Shown here piece by piece: positions 1 to 5,772 of a DNA stretch of 6,097 nucleotides. Within the stretch, counting starts at the first letter, position 1; each line of letters opens with the position of its first letter. This DNA is from Roseiarcus sp035500275 (GTDB lineage Bacteria > Pseudomonadota > Alphaproteobacteria > Rhizobiales > Beijerinckiaceae): the NCBI GenBank assembly GCA_035500275.1, contig DATJXI010000204.1, forward strand, positions 1 through 6,097, given 5' to 3'. The notes under the pieces were generated by a model, which did no database searches, was not told where the DNA came from, and was given only the letters and a program-made list of their open reading frames with translations. Both the position numbers and the translations under genes were made by a program.

Positions 1-2
1 GA

Positions 3-230
3 CCGTTGCGGCCATTGGTGCTGCGGCTGAAAGGCCATTCGATCCTCGAGCGCCGCTATGCCGTCTCGGGAGGGGAGATCGACCTCCTCGCCAAAAGGGG
101 CCGCTCGATCGCCTTCGTCGAGGTCAAAGCCTGAGGCGACCTGGACGCTGCTGCGGAAGCCATCGGCGCTCAGAAGCAACGCCGCATCGCCGCGCGCCGT
201 CGTCCGGTGAGTCATCGAGACGCGCGCTGA
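3..230 (+). pseudogene. YraN/UPF0102 family protein remnant (nonsense mutation, truncated)
   Basis: Reading from base 3, the frame gives LVLRLKGHSILERRYAVSGG, then EIDLLAKRGRSIAFVEVKA, the typical core of the YraN/UPF0102 family (a small nuclease-fold protein of uncertain function, with conserved GEIDL and FVEVK motifs). A TGA at 132-134 follows VEVKA directly, where family members usually have an arginine (CGA or similar); a single C-to-T change would explain it. After the stop the same frame continues with family-like sequence (GDLDAAAEAIGAQKQRRIA). It then loses resemblance and ends at TGA 228-230, well short of the usual ~120 residue protein. The 5' end lies outside the window. In many proteobacteria yraN sits between rsmI and gshB; no gshB follows here, which fits a decayed or rearranged copy. 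The family call is from remembered motifs. The stop is seen directly, and could also be a base-calling error. Confidence 0.72.
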
Positions 231-240
231 CCTCGCGCCG

Positions 241-870
241 CTACGCTCGCGGCTGCTCCGCGAGCTTTTCCCGCAGCGCCCTGTTCTCGTCCTCCAATTG
301 TTCGAGCCGCGTCCGGATCGGAGCGAGCGCCTGCGCGAGCTCGCTTTCGGTGTAGCGCGGCGTGATATGCTGCGGGCAGTTCCAGTCGAACGCCTCAAGA
401 TGCAGAACGAGCGCACGCTCGGGCTTGGCCTTATATCCCGGCGTCGCCACTTCCGCGGCGAGCTCGAGATCGCTCGCGAGGTCGCGCGGCTCGATGCGCG
501 CGTAGATCTTGAGGCGGCGGCGCGAAGGATAGTCCATCAGGATCAGCGCCGCTCTGTCATTGGCCGCAAGATTGCCAAGGCTGATGTATTGGCGGTTGCC
601 GCGAAAGTCGGCGAAGGCCAGGGTGCGGTCGTCGATGACACGGAGGAAGCCGGGCGGACCGCCGCGGTGCTGCACATAGGGCCAGCCGCTTTCGGACACG
701 GTCGCGATGTAGAAGCCGTCGCGGCTCGCGACAAACTGCGCCTCGGCCTCGGTGAGCCGGTCGGAGGCGCGGTCGCCCCGGAAATCGGCCCAGTAGCGGC
801 TGCTGCCGTTCGCGTCCTGCGCGGCCCTCACGCTCGGCGTGCCGGCGATGTCGAGAAACGTGTAGCTCAC
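241..870 (-). CDS. Pyridoxamine 5'-phosphate oxidase-superfamily FMN-binding protein
   Basis: A 209-residue cytoplasmic protein with a split-barrel flavin-binding fold of the PPOX superfamily (COG3576-like). The barrel covers about residues 40-130, including FYIATVSESGWPYVQHRGG (53-71), a hydrophobic strand around FLRVIDDRTLAFADF (75-89) and GNRQYISLGNL (91-101). The signature DWNCPQHITPRYT (162-174) is characteristic of this subgroup. The last ~25 residues (182-203; heptad leucines, ENRAL) look like a short coiled coil. It starts with GTG; AAGGA (complement of 877-881) lies 6 bases upstream, supporting this start. Members bind FMN or a related flavin and probably reduce or oxidise small molecules; the exact substrate is unknown, and it should not be called PdxH. 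It is divergent from a LysR-type regulator gene with a LysR-box-like palindrome in the shared gap, so control by that regulator is likely. That regulator is frameshifted here. Confidence 0.9.
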   Translation of the reverse strand: MSYTFLDIAGTPSVRAAQDANGSSRYWADFRGDRASDRLTEAEAQFVASRDGFYIATVSESGWPYVQHRGGPPGFLRVIDDRTLAFADFRGNRQYISLGNLAANDRAALILMDYPSRRRLKIYARIEPRDLASDLELAAEVATPGYKAKPERALVLHLEAFDWNCPQHITPRYTESELAQALAPIRTRLEQLEDENRALREKLAEQPRA

Positions 871-923
871 GGTTTTTCCTTCGGCGACGCATTGCGGGCC
901 GCCTCAGGCACGACATAATCCTT

Positions 924-952
924 TTGACGCTAATCAATAATCCTCTCATTCT
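924..952 (+). promoter_or_regulatory. Candidate sigma-70 promoter for the LysR gene
   Basis: TTGACG at 924-929 is a good -35 match (5 of 6). At 17-bp spacing the hexamer CATTCT (947-952) is a weak -10 (3 of 6). It lies about 35 bases before the ATG at 986. The -10 overlaps the palindrome at 943-957, an arrangement that fits negative autoregulation by the LysR protein. No equally clear promoter was found for the minus-strand gene in the same gap. Confidence 0.35.
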
Positions 953-957
953 GAGAG
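943..957. promoter_or_regulatory. LysR-box palindrome (T-N11-A) between divergent genes
   Basis: CTCTCA-TTC-TGAGAG is a perfect 6-bp inverted repeat with a 3-base spacer. Within it, T944 and A956 are separated by exactly 11 bases, giving the T-N11-A pattern known for LysR-type regulator sites (TCTCATTCTGAGA). It lies in the 115-bp gap between the divergent FMN-binding protein gene and the LysR gene, 28 bases before the latter's ATG, which is the classical place for such a site. The symmetry is seen directly; binding is inferred. Confidence 0.6.
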
Positions 958-985
958 AGTTTCTTTCAGGAATTGGAAGACGGCG

Positions 986-1899
986 ATGGACCGCCTCGAA
1001 GCCATGAAAGTCCTGCTCGCGGTGGTCGAGGCCGGCAGTCTGTCCGCCGCGGGCCGCAAGCTCGGCTTGCCCTGCCGACCGTCAGCCGCAAGATCTCGGA
1101 TCTCGAGGCGCGCTTGAACGCGCGCCTTCTCATTCGATCGACGCGGAAGCTGGCGCTGACCGACGCCGGCGCGGCTTACGCGCCCGCCGCTCGGCGCATC
1201 CTCGAAGAGGTGAGCGAGGCGGAGCGGGCGGCGGCCGGCGAATATGCCGCGCCGCGGGGCGAGCTTGTCGTCACGGCGCCCGTCGCCTTCGGTCGCTTGC
1301 ACGTGCTTCCTGTCGTCGCCGACTTTCTCGCGCGCTTTCCCGAGATTGACGTTCGCCTCTCGCTTCTGGACCGCAATGCGCGGCTCATCGAGGATCACAT
1401 CGACATGGCCGTCCGCATCGGCGCGCTGCCCGATAGCGCGATGACGGCGATCCGGGTCGGGCAGGTTCGCAGAGTCGTCTGCGGCAGCCCGGATTTTTTC
1501 GCACGATATGGCGCGCCCGAGAGGCCGCAGGACCTTTCCGAGCTGGCTTGCGTGAGCTTCGACTTCATGGAGCCGGGCGAGGCCTGGAGCTTTCGGCCGC
1601 CCGGCGGCAAGCCGGAGCCGCCGGTGCGGATTCGATCGCGGCTCACCGTCAATACGGCGGAAGCAGCGGTCGACGCGGCCATGGCCGGCGTTGGCGTGAC
1701 GCGCGTCCTCTCCTATCAGATCGCCCGATCGCTCGCGGAAGGAAAGCTTGCGGTCGTGCTGGAGGAATACGAGCCCGAGCCTATGCCGGTCAGCCTCATT
1801 CACGCCGGCCGGCCGCCGGCGCCGCTGAAATTGCGCGCGTTTCTGGATTTCCTGGCGCCGCGCTTGAGAACCCGGCTTTCGACGCCGCCGGCGCCTTAG
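986..1899 (+). pseudogene. LysR-family transcriptional regulator, frameshifted in the HTH
   Basis: The true start is ATG 986, preceded by GGAAGA (975-980) 5 bases upstream. It reads MDRLEAMKVLLAVVEAGSLS and on to RKLGLP, a typical LysR winged-HTH N-terminus. At the CCC run 1070-1072 one base is missing: this frame runs into TGA at 1115-1117 after 43 residues, while the frame beginning CTG at 1072 continues LPTVSRKISDLEARLNARLL, exactly what family members have next. With the lost C restored, the product is about 304 residues, the usual LTTR length. It has the HTH at 1-60, RSTRKLALTDAG, a linker helix, and a two-lobed effector domain from about 90 (ELVVTAPVAFGRLHVLPVV) to the end. The downstream frame also stays open to a TTG at 973, but there it lacks any HTH-like sequence. 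The break is either a real inactivation or a sequencing error in a short C run. The stop codon overlaps the stop of the convergent antitoxin gene. Confidence 0.85.
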
Positions 1900-2129
1900 A
1901 CGAAAGGATTGTTCAGCCGAACGCCTGAGCTCGCAAGGTCGGCTGCGTCATTGCCGACCGGCGGCATGGACGCGAGGACCTCGGCGAAGCTCTTCCGACG
2001 TGGGCGCTGAAGGGCAGCGGCGAGACTCTCCCGATGCTCAGCCTCCGCGCCGCGGCCATGCGCTGCGGCGCGCTCCTTGAGCGCCCGGACGACCGTCTCG
2101 TCGACCCCGCGCACACTGAGATCAGCCAT
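1896..2129 (-). CDS. FitA-like ribbon-helix-helix antitoxin (orphan)
   Basis: A 77-residue protein. Residues 3-40 form a ribbon-helix-helix DNA-binding domain: strand LSVRGV, helix DETVVRALKERAAAHG, turn, helix GAEAEHRESLAAAL. The AEAEHRE core is typical of FitA/VapB-type plasmid-stability antitoxins. RRPRRK-SFAEVLASMP-like sequence (42-56) is the start of the usual toxin-binding tail. The last residues (NDAADLASSGVRLNNPFV) do not look like the tail I know for this group, so the toxin-binding end may be altered. The ATG at 2129 is chosen because MADLSVRG is the usual start; the frame stays open upstream to 2225 without homology. No clear Shine-Dalgarno precedes it. FitA normally precedes a PIN-domain FitB toxin in an operon, but here the downstream DNA is the convergent LysR gene; the two coding regions overlap at 1896-1899 through their stop codons (TAA and TAG). 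An operator-like palindrome lies just upstream. Confidence 0.78.
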   Translation of the reverse strand: MADLSVRGVDETVVRALKERAAAHGRGAEAEHRESLAAALQRPRRKSFAEVLASMPPVGNDAADLASSGVRLNNPFV

Positions 2130-2141
2130 GCGAAAAAACCG

Positions 2142-2170
2142 CGTTCGTGATAGGAACGATATCACGAACG
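2142..2170. promoter_or_regulatory. Operator-like perfect inverted repeat (11-7-11) upstream of the antitoxin
   Basis: CGTTCGTGATA (2142-2152) and TATCACGAACG (2160-2170) are exact reverse complements separated by 7 bases. The repeat starts 12 bases upstream of the antitoxin ATG, in the gap shared with the divergent DUF2218 gene. FitA/VapB-type antitoxins bind inverted repeats of this kind to repress their own operon, and inner TGATA/TATCA half-sites resemble those I recall for FitA. On the minus strand a possible -35 (TTGATG, complement of 2185-2190) is about 17 bases from ATATCG within the repeat, so bound protein would cover the -10. The symmetry is direct observation; the role is inference. 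Confidence 0.65.
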
Positions 2171-2258
2171 ATCGGAGGGCATCAAAGAAATTGCCAAAGC
2201 AGATCTCGGCGCCTGCCGTGCCCACCCGCCTTCCAGCGCCTATCCTGCATCACGCCAT

Positions 2259-2263
2259 GGAGG
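2259..2263 (+). promoter_or_regulatory. Shine-Dalgarno GGAGG favouring a TTG start
   Basis: GGAGG lies 8 bases before the TTG at 2272. The alternative ATG at 2257 overlaps this motif and has no purine-rich stretch at the right distance, so TTG is the better supported start of the DUF2218 gene. Confidence 0.5.
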
Positions 2264-2271
2264 TCGCCGCA

Positions 2272-2586
2272 TTGAACGAGCTCACTCTCGCAGCATCACA
2301 AGTTCACCGCGTCGCGGACGTCGAAACGGCCAACGCGTCCCGTTATCTGCAGCAGCTCTGCAAGCACTTTCAGCACAAGCTTCCCGTGGCGTTCGATCCG
2401 CATGCGGGGCGCATCGAATTCCCGTCCGGCGAATGCCGTCTCGAGGCCGATGACGCCCGCCTGCAGCTTTTTCTTGCCGCGCCGGACGCGGAAGCGATGG
2501 AACGCCTGCAAGACGTGGTCGCGCGGCATCTCTTGCGCTTCGCCTTCCGCGAGGACTTGAAGGTCGATTGGCGAGCGGCGGAATAG
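2272..2586 (+). CDS. DUF2218 family protein
   Basis: A 104-residue protein from TTG 2272 (109 residues if ATG 2257 is used). It carries the DUF2218 hallmark sequence: TANASRYLQQLCKHFQHKLP (19-38), then FDPHAGRIEFPSGECRLEAD (41-60), a strand LQLFLAAPD (64-72) and the C-terminal helix-strand MERLQDVVARHLLRFAFRED (76-95) followed by LKVDW. This is the full length of the family. The biochemical role is unknown. In other bacteria the domain also occurs attached to or near siderophore-interacting reductases, which hints at iron handling, but nothing here tests that. No signal peptide or membrane segment is visible, so it is probably cytoplasmic. It is divergent from the orphan antitoxin and may share its operator region. 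It converges on the aminopeptidase gene with 29 bases between the two stops. The frame is open back to ATG 2077, but that stretch overlaps the antitoxin and has no family similarity. Confidence 0.82.
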   Translation: MNELTLAASQVHRVADVETANASRYLQQLCKHFQHKLPVAFDPHAGRIEFPSGECRLEADDARLQLFLAAPDAEAMERLQDVVARHLLRFAFREDLKVDWRAAE

Positions 2587-2615
2587 CCTTTCGCGCTTGC
2601 GGGGCGCCCGCGGCC

Positions 2616-3869
2616 TCACGCCCACTCGCCCTTGCGGAAGACCGCCGTGCGCCCTCCGTCCGCGTCGAGGCCGTCGATGTCGAGCTCGCCCGAGCCGATC
2701 ATCCAGTCGATATGGATCAGGCTCGCGTTGCCGCCGCGCGCCGCCACCTCTTCGGGCGTGAGCGTCTCGCCGCCGACGAAACATTTCGAATAGCACTGGC
2801 CGATGGCGACGTGGCAGGCGGCGTTCTCGTCGAAGAGCGTGTTGAAGAACATGAGGCCGCTCTTGGAAATCGGCGAGGAGTGCGGCACGAGCGCGATCTC
2901 GCCGAGCCGGCGCGCGCCTTCGTCGGTGTCGAGAACTTTGAGGAGCACGTCCTCGCCCCGCGCCGCCTTCGCCTCGACGATGCGTCCCGCCTCGAACTTG
3001 ACCTCGATGCCGTCGATCAGCGTGCCCTGATAGGAGAGCGGTTTCGTGCTGACGACATGCCCTTCGACGCGAAGCGCGTGCGGCGTGGTGAACACTTCCT
3101 CGGTCGGGATGTTCGGATTGCAGGTCACGCCGTTCTTGGCGGTCGCGGCGCCGCCCTGCCATTCGTGGCTGTCGGCGAGCCCGATGGTGAGGTCCGCGCG
3201 CGGCCCGGAATAATGCAGCGCGCGGAACCTCCTCGCGTTCAGCCATTCCGTGCGGCGGCTGAGCGCGGAATTGTGCGCGGCCCAGGCGCCGATCGGATCG
3301 TCGTTGTCGACGCGAGAGGCGGCGAAAATGGCGTCCGCGAGCTGGCCGACGGCGACCTCGTCCGTTTCGTCCGGAAAGACGCGTTTCGCCCAGGATAGCG
3401 TCGGATAGGCGACGATGTTCCAGTTGATGTCGAAGCCGGCGATCTTCTCGAGCGCCGGTTTGTACGCGATGGAATTGGCTTTGTTGGCGCGCGACACTTT
3501 GGCCGTATCTTCGCCGGAAAGCAGCATCGGGTCCTCGCCGACGATGGCGAGCCGCGCCGTATTGGCGGCGAAGGCCTTGGCGACGCCTTCGTAGAGCCAG
3601 CCCGGCGCGCGGTCGAAGCTTAAGTCCGGCGCGAGCCGGAAGCGCGCGAGCGCCATCTCCTCGTCGGCGAAGATCGGCGTGATCAAGCCCGCCCCCGCTC
3701 TATAGGCCTCCGCCGCGATGAGCCGCGCGAGCGGCAGCGCCGCGATGGGCGCGGTCAGGAACAGATCCTGTCCCGGCTCGAGCCGCAAGCCCACTTTGAC
3801 CGCAATTTCGGCGAGCCGTTCGAGTTTCACCGGATCTACGGAAGGGAAGTTGCGCGGGTGGGTGGTCAT
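2616..3869 (-). CDS. M29-family metallo-aminopeptidase
   Basis: A 417-residue cytoplasmic aminopeptidase of the M29 (AmpS/aminopeptidase T) family, which removes N-terminal residues from peptides using two metal ions. Length matches the family (~410). The N-terminal domain (1-230) includes LERLAEIAVKVGLRLEPGQD and the PGWLYEGVAKAF segment. The catalytic domain begins near NPNIPTEEVFTTPHALRVEG (251-270). The metal-binding and catalytic residues known for the family can be placed: Glu257 or Glu258 (PTEEVF), Glu324 (LGEIALVPHSSPISKSG), His353 and Tyr360 (HVAIGQCY), His386 and Asp388 (IHIDWMIGS). All are present, so it should be active. Start ATG 3869 has CCGGAG (GGAG, complement of 3876-3879) 6 bases upstream. 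It stands alone, divergent from the acyl-CoA carboxylase operon. A link through peptide-derived leucine is conceivable but only guesswork. Confidence 0.94.
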   Translation of the reverse strand: MTTHPRNFPSVDPVKLERLAEIAVKVGLRLEPGQDLFLTAPIAALPLARLIAAEAYRAGAGLITPIFADEEMALARFRLAPDLSFDRAPGWLYEGVAKAFAANTARLAIVGEDPMLLSGEDTAKVSRANKANSIAYKPALEKIAGFDINWNIVAYPTLSWAKRVFPDETDEVAVGQLADAIFAASRVDNDDPIGAWAAHNSALSRRTEWLNARRFRALHYSGPRADLTIGLADSHEWQGGAATAKNGVTCNPNIPTEEVFTTPHALRVEGHVVSTKPLSYQGTLIDGIEVKFEAGRIVEAKAARGEDVLLKVLDTDEGARRLGEIALVPHSSPISKSGLMFFNTLFDENAACHVAIGQCYSKCFVGGETLTPEEVAARGGNASLIHIDWMIGSGELDIDGLDADGGRTAVFRKGEWA

Positions 3870-3895
3870 GGCGAACTCCGGGGAAGGCGGGTCGG

Positions 3896-3924
3896 CTGAA
3901 GGCCGTCGTGGACGTCGATATAAA
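3896..3924 (+). promoter_or_regulatory. Candidate promoter (TATAAA) upstream of the carboxylase operon
   Basis: TATAAA at 3919-3924 is the best -10-like hexamer in the 289-bp gap between the divergent aminopeptidase and carboxylase genes and stands out in this GC-rich DNA. At 17-bp spacing the -35 candidate is only CTGAAG (3896-3901, 3 of 6). If used, it would give an untranslated leader of about 230 bases before the ATG at 4159. A second possibility is TTGACT (4097-4102) with a poor -10 near CTTAGC. Neither is certain. Confidence 0.3.
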
Positions 3925-4054
3925 GTTGCGCGGAAGGAAGAAGAAGTCAGGCTATCCGACTTTGCTTTGCCGCGCTGGCATACGCCGCGTTCGGCGCGCG
4001 AAAGGCGCGGGTGGCCGCCGTCGCCGAGTTTCGCTTGGCTATTTGCGGTTCGAC

Positions 4055-4077
4055 GCCGTCTTCAGGCGGCCTCTTTT
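4055..4077 (+). other. Small hairpin followed by a T-rich run in the carboxylase leader
   Basis: GCCGTC (4055-4060), loop TTCA and GGCGGC (4065-4070) form a 6-bp stem with one G-U pair, followed by CTCTTTT (4071-4077). It resembles a weak intrinsic terminator. As no plus-strand gene ends just upstream, it could only act on a leader transcript started near 3930 (attenuation), or it may be chance in GC-rich DNA. Confidence 0.25.
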
Positions 4078-4081
4078 CGTG

Positions 4082-4095
4082 TTGCGCAGGCGCAA
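4082..4095. promoter_or_regulatory. Palindrome TTGCGC-AG-GCGCAA, possible operator
   Basis: A perfect 6-bp inverted repeat with a 2-base centre, ending one base before the -35-like TTGACT (4097-4102) and 63 bases before the carboxylase ATG. The position suits a regulator of the carboxylase/hydratase operon. It does not match the site I recall for the MerR-type LiuR, so the binding protein, if any, is unknown. A chance match in GC-rich DNA is possible. Confidence 0.3.
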
Positions 4096-4158
4096 TTTGA
4101 CTTGCTGCCGCGTTCCATGTCCCTTAGCTCGAGGAGAGGGCAGGAGGGGGCTCGGACG

Positions 4159-5772
4159 ATGGCCGCGATCCGCTCCAAGGTCATCGTCGAGAGCGACGAC
4201 TTCCGCGCCAACCGCGCCGACCACTTGCGCCTCATCGCCGAGTTCCGGACGCTTGAAGCCAAGGTCCGCGAGGTTTCGGGCCGCGCGGACAGCAAATTCC
4301 GTGCGCGCAGGCAATTGCCGCCGCGGGAACGGGTCAATCTGCTGCTCGACCGCGACTCCCCCTTTCTCGAGCTTTCCAGCCTCGCCGGCCTCGGCATGCA
4401 TGAGGACGACGGCGCGGAAAACGTGTTCGGCGGCGGCTCGATCGTCGGGATCGGCATGGTCTGCGGCGCGCGCTGCATGATCGCGGCCAACGATTCCGGC
4501 ATCAAGGGCGGGGCCGCGCACCCGATGGGCGTCGAGAAGGCGCTCCGCGCCCAAGAGATCGCCCTGATGAACAAGCTGCCCTATGTGCAGCTCGTCGAGA
4601 GCGCCGGCGCCAATCTCTTTCTGCAGGCCGAGATGTTCGTGCGCGGCGGCGCGACGTTCGCCAATATGGCGCGCCTCTCAGCAGCCGGGATTCCGGTCGT
4701 CTCCATCGTGCACGGCTCCTCGACCGCCGGGGGCGCCTATCAGACGGGACTGGCCGACTATGTCGTCATGGTGCGCGGTCGATCGAAAGTGTTTCTCGCG
4801 GGTCCGCCGCTGCTCAAAGCCGCGACCGGCGAGATCGCCGACGACGAATCCCTTGGCGGCGCCGAGCTGCATTGCGTAACGACGGGTCTCGGTGAATATC
4901 TCGCCGAGGATGATTCCGACGCGCTGCGCATCGGGCGCGAGCTTCTCGCTCGCATCGGCTGGGCGGTTGACCGGTCGGCGCGCCCGCCGGCGCCTGCGCC
5001 GCTCTACGACCCAGAGGAGTTGCTCGGGGTCGTGCCGGTCGACTACCGCAAGCCCCACGACGTGCGCGAAGTCGTGGCCCGCATCGTCGACGGCTCGGAA
5101 TTCCTCGACTTCAAGGGACCTTATGGCGCGGCGACCGTTTGCGGCCAGGCCGCGATCGAGGGGCGTCCGGTCGGCCTCATCGGCAACAACGGCCCGATCG
5201 ATTCGGCGGGCGCGAGCAAGGCCGGCCAGTTCATCCAGCTCTGTTGCCAGTCGGGGCTCCCCATCGTCTTCTTGCAGAACACGACCGGCTATATCGTCGG
5301 CGTCGAGGCGGAGGCGTCCGGCATCGTCAAGCACGGTTCGAAGATGATCCAGGCCGTCACCAACGCGACGGCGCCGAAGCTAACGCTGCAGATCGGCGGC
5401 TCGTTCGGCGCCGGACACTATGGCATGTGCGGGCGATCATTCGGGCCGAGGTTCCTCTTCTCGTGGCCGAACGCGCGCGTCGCCGTCATGGGCGGGGAGC
5501 AGGCGGCGAGGGTGATGGCGATCGTCGCGGAAGAGGGCGTGCGAGCGAGGGGACTTTCCTTCGACGAAGCCAAAACCAAGGCGCAAGGCGCCCGCATCGT
5601 CGCAGCCTACGATCGCGAATCGACGGCGCTCTTCGCCACCGCGCGGCTCTGGGACGATGGTCTCATCGACCCACGCGACAGCCGGGCGACGCTCGCCTTC
5701 TGCCTCAATACATGCGCCGAGGCCGAAGCGCGGACCTTGCGGCCCAACACGTTCGGCGTGGCGAGGTTCTGA
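4159..5772 (+). CDS. Acyl-CoA carboxylase carboxyltransferase (beta) subunit, methylcrotonyl-/geranyl-CoA type
   Basis: A 537-residue carboxyltransferase subunit of a biotin-dependent acyl-CoA carboxylase; it moves the carboxyl group from biotin on the alpha subunit to an acyl-CoA. Residues 20-75 (LEAKVRE, LPPRERVNLLLD, SPFLELSSLAG) are the family N-terminus. The first crotonase-like half follows, with NDSGIKGG (111-118), LVESAGANL (145-153) and the oxyanion-hole region GSSTAGGAYQTG (186-197). The second half has GNNGPIDSAGASKAGQFIQL (342-361), GGSFGAGHYGM (413-423) and FSWPNARVAVMGGEQAARV (434-452). The WPNARxxVMGGEQAA signature and the length fit MCC (LiuB) and geranyl-CoA carboxylase (AtuC, 538 residues) rather than AccD or PccB. 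The stretch FANMARLSAAGIPVVSIVHG looks closer to the AtuC side; the substrate cannot be settled by eye. ATG 4159 is preceded by an AGGAGGGGG run (4142-4150) 8 bases upstream; the longer open frame upstream has no family sequence. The stop overlaps the next start by one base. Confidence 0.92.
   Translation: MAAIRSKVIVESDDFRANRADHLRLIAEFRTLEAKVREVSGRADSKFRARRQLPPRERVNLLLDRDSPFLELSSLAGLGMHEDDGAENVFGGGSIVGIGMVCGARCMIAANDSGIKGGAAHPMGVEKALRAQEIALMNKLPYVQLVESAGANLFLQAEMFVRGGATFANMARLSAAGIPVVSIVHGSSTAGGAYQTGLADYVVMVRGRSKVFLAGPPLLKAATGEIADDESLGGAELHCVTTGLGEYLAEDDSDALRIGRELLARIGWAVDRSARPPAPAPLYDPEELLGVVPVDYRKPHDVREVVARIVDGSEFLDFKGPYGAATVCGQAAIEGRPVGLIGNNGPIDSAGASKAGQFIQLCCQSGLPIVFLQNTTGYIVGVEAEASGIVKHGSKMIQAVTNATAPKLTLQIGGSFGAGHYGMCGRSFGPRFLFSWPNARVAVMGGEQAARVMAIVAEEGVRARGLSFDEAKTKAQGARIVAAYDRESTALFATARLWDDGLIDPRDSRATLAFCLNTCAEAEARTLRPNTFGVARF

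Noticed and set aside
298..918. Long plus-strand open frame opposite the FMN-binding protein gene
   Set aside because: Antisense to a well-supported gene; arginine/alanine-rich translation without any family motif, as expected from an opposite-strand shadow in high-GC DNA.
946..1803. 285-residue minus-strand open frame opposite the LysR gene
   Set aside because: No recognisable domain and the composition (R, A, D, G) of an antisense shadow; the plus strand carries an unmistakable LysR protein.
2587..2615. GCGGG-GCG-CCCGC hairpin between the convergent DUF2218 and aminopeptidase genes as a terminator
   Set aside because: Only a 5-bp stem with no T run on either side; such short GC palindromes are common by chance here.
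2296..3246. 316-residue minus-strand open frame across DUF2218 and the aminopeptidase
   Set aside because: It is in a different frame from the M29 aminopeptidase and arginine-rich; it also lies antisense to DUF2218. Both real genes have clear motifs.
3995..4009. CGCGC-GAAAG-GCGCG hairpin in the carboxylase leader
   Set aside because: Low-complexity GC repeat with a short stem; no T run or other context to distinguish it from background.
3718..4158. N-terminal extension of the carboxylase frame
   Set aside because: The frame is open but overlaps the divergent aminopeptidase and has no carboxylase similarity; the Shine-Dalgarno at 4142-4150 and family start support ATG 4159.
4678..5334. 218-residue minus-strand open frame inside the carboxylase gene
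   Set aside because: Antisense shadow of a highly conserved coding region; no motif of its own.
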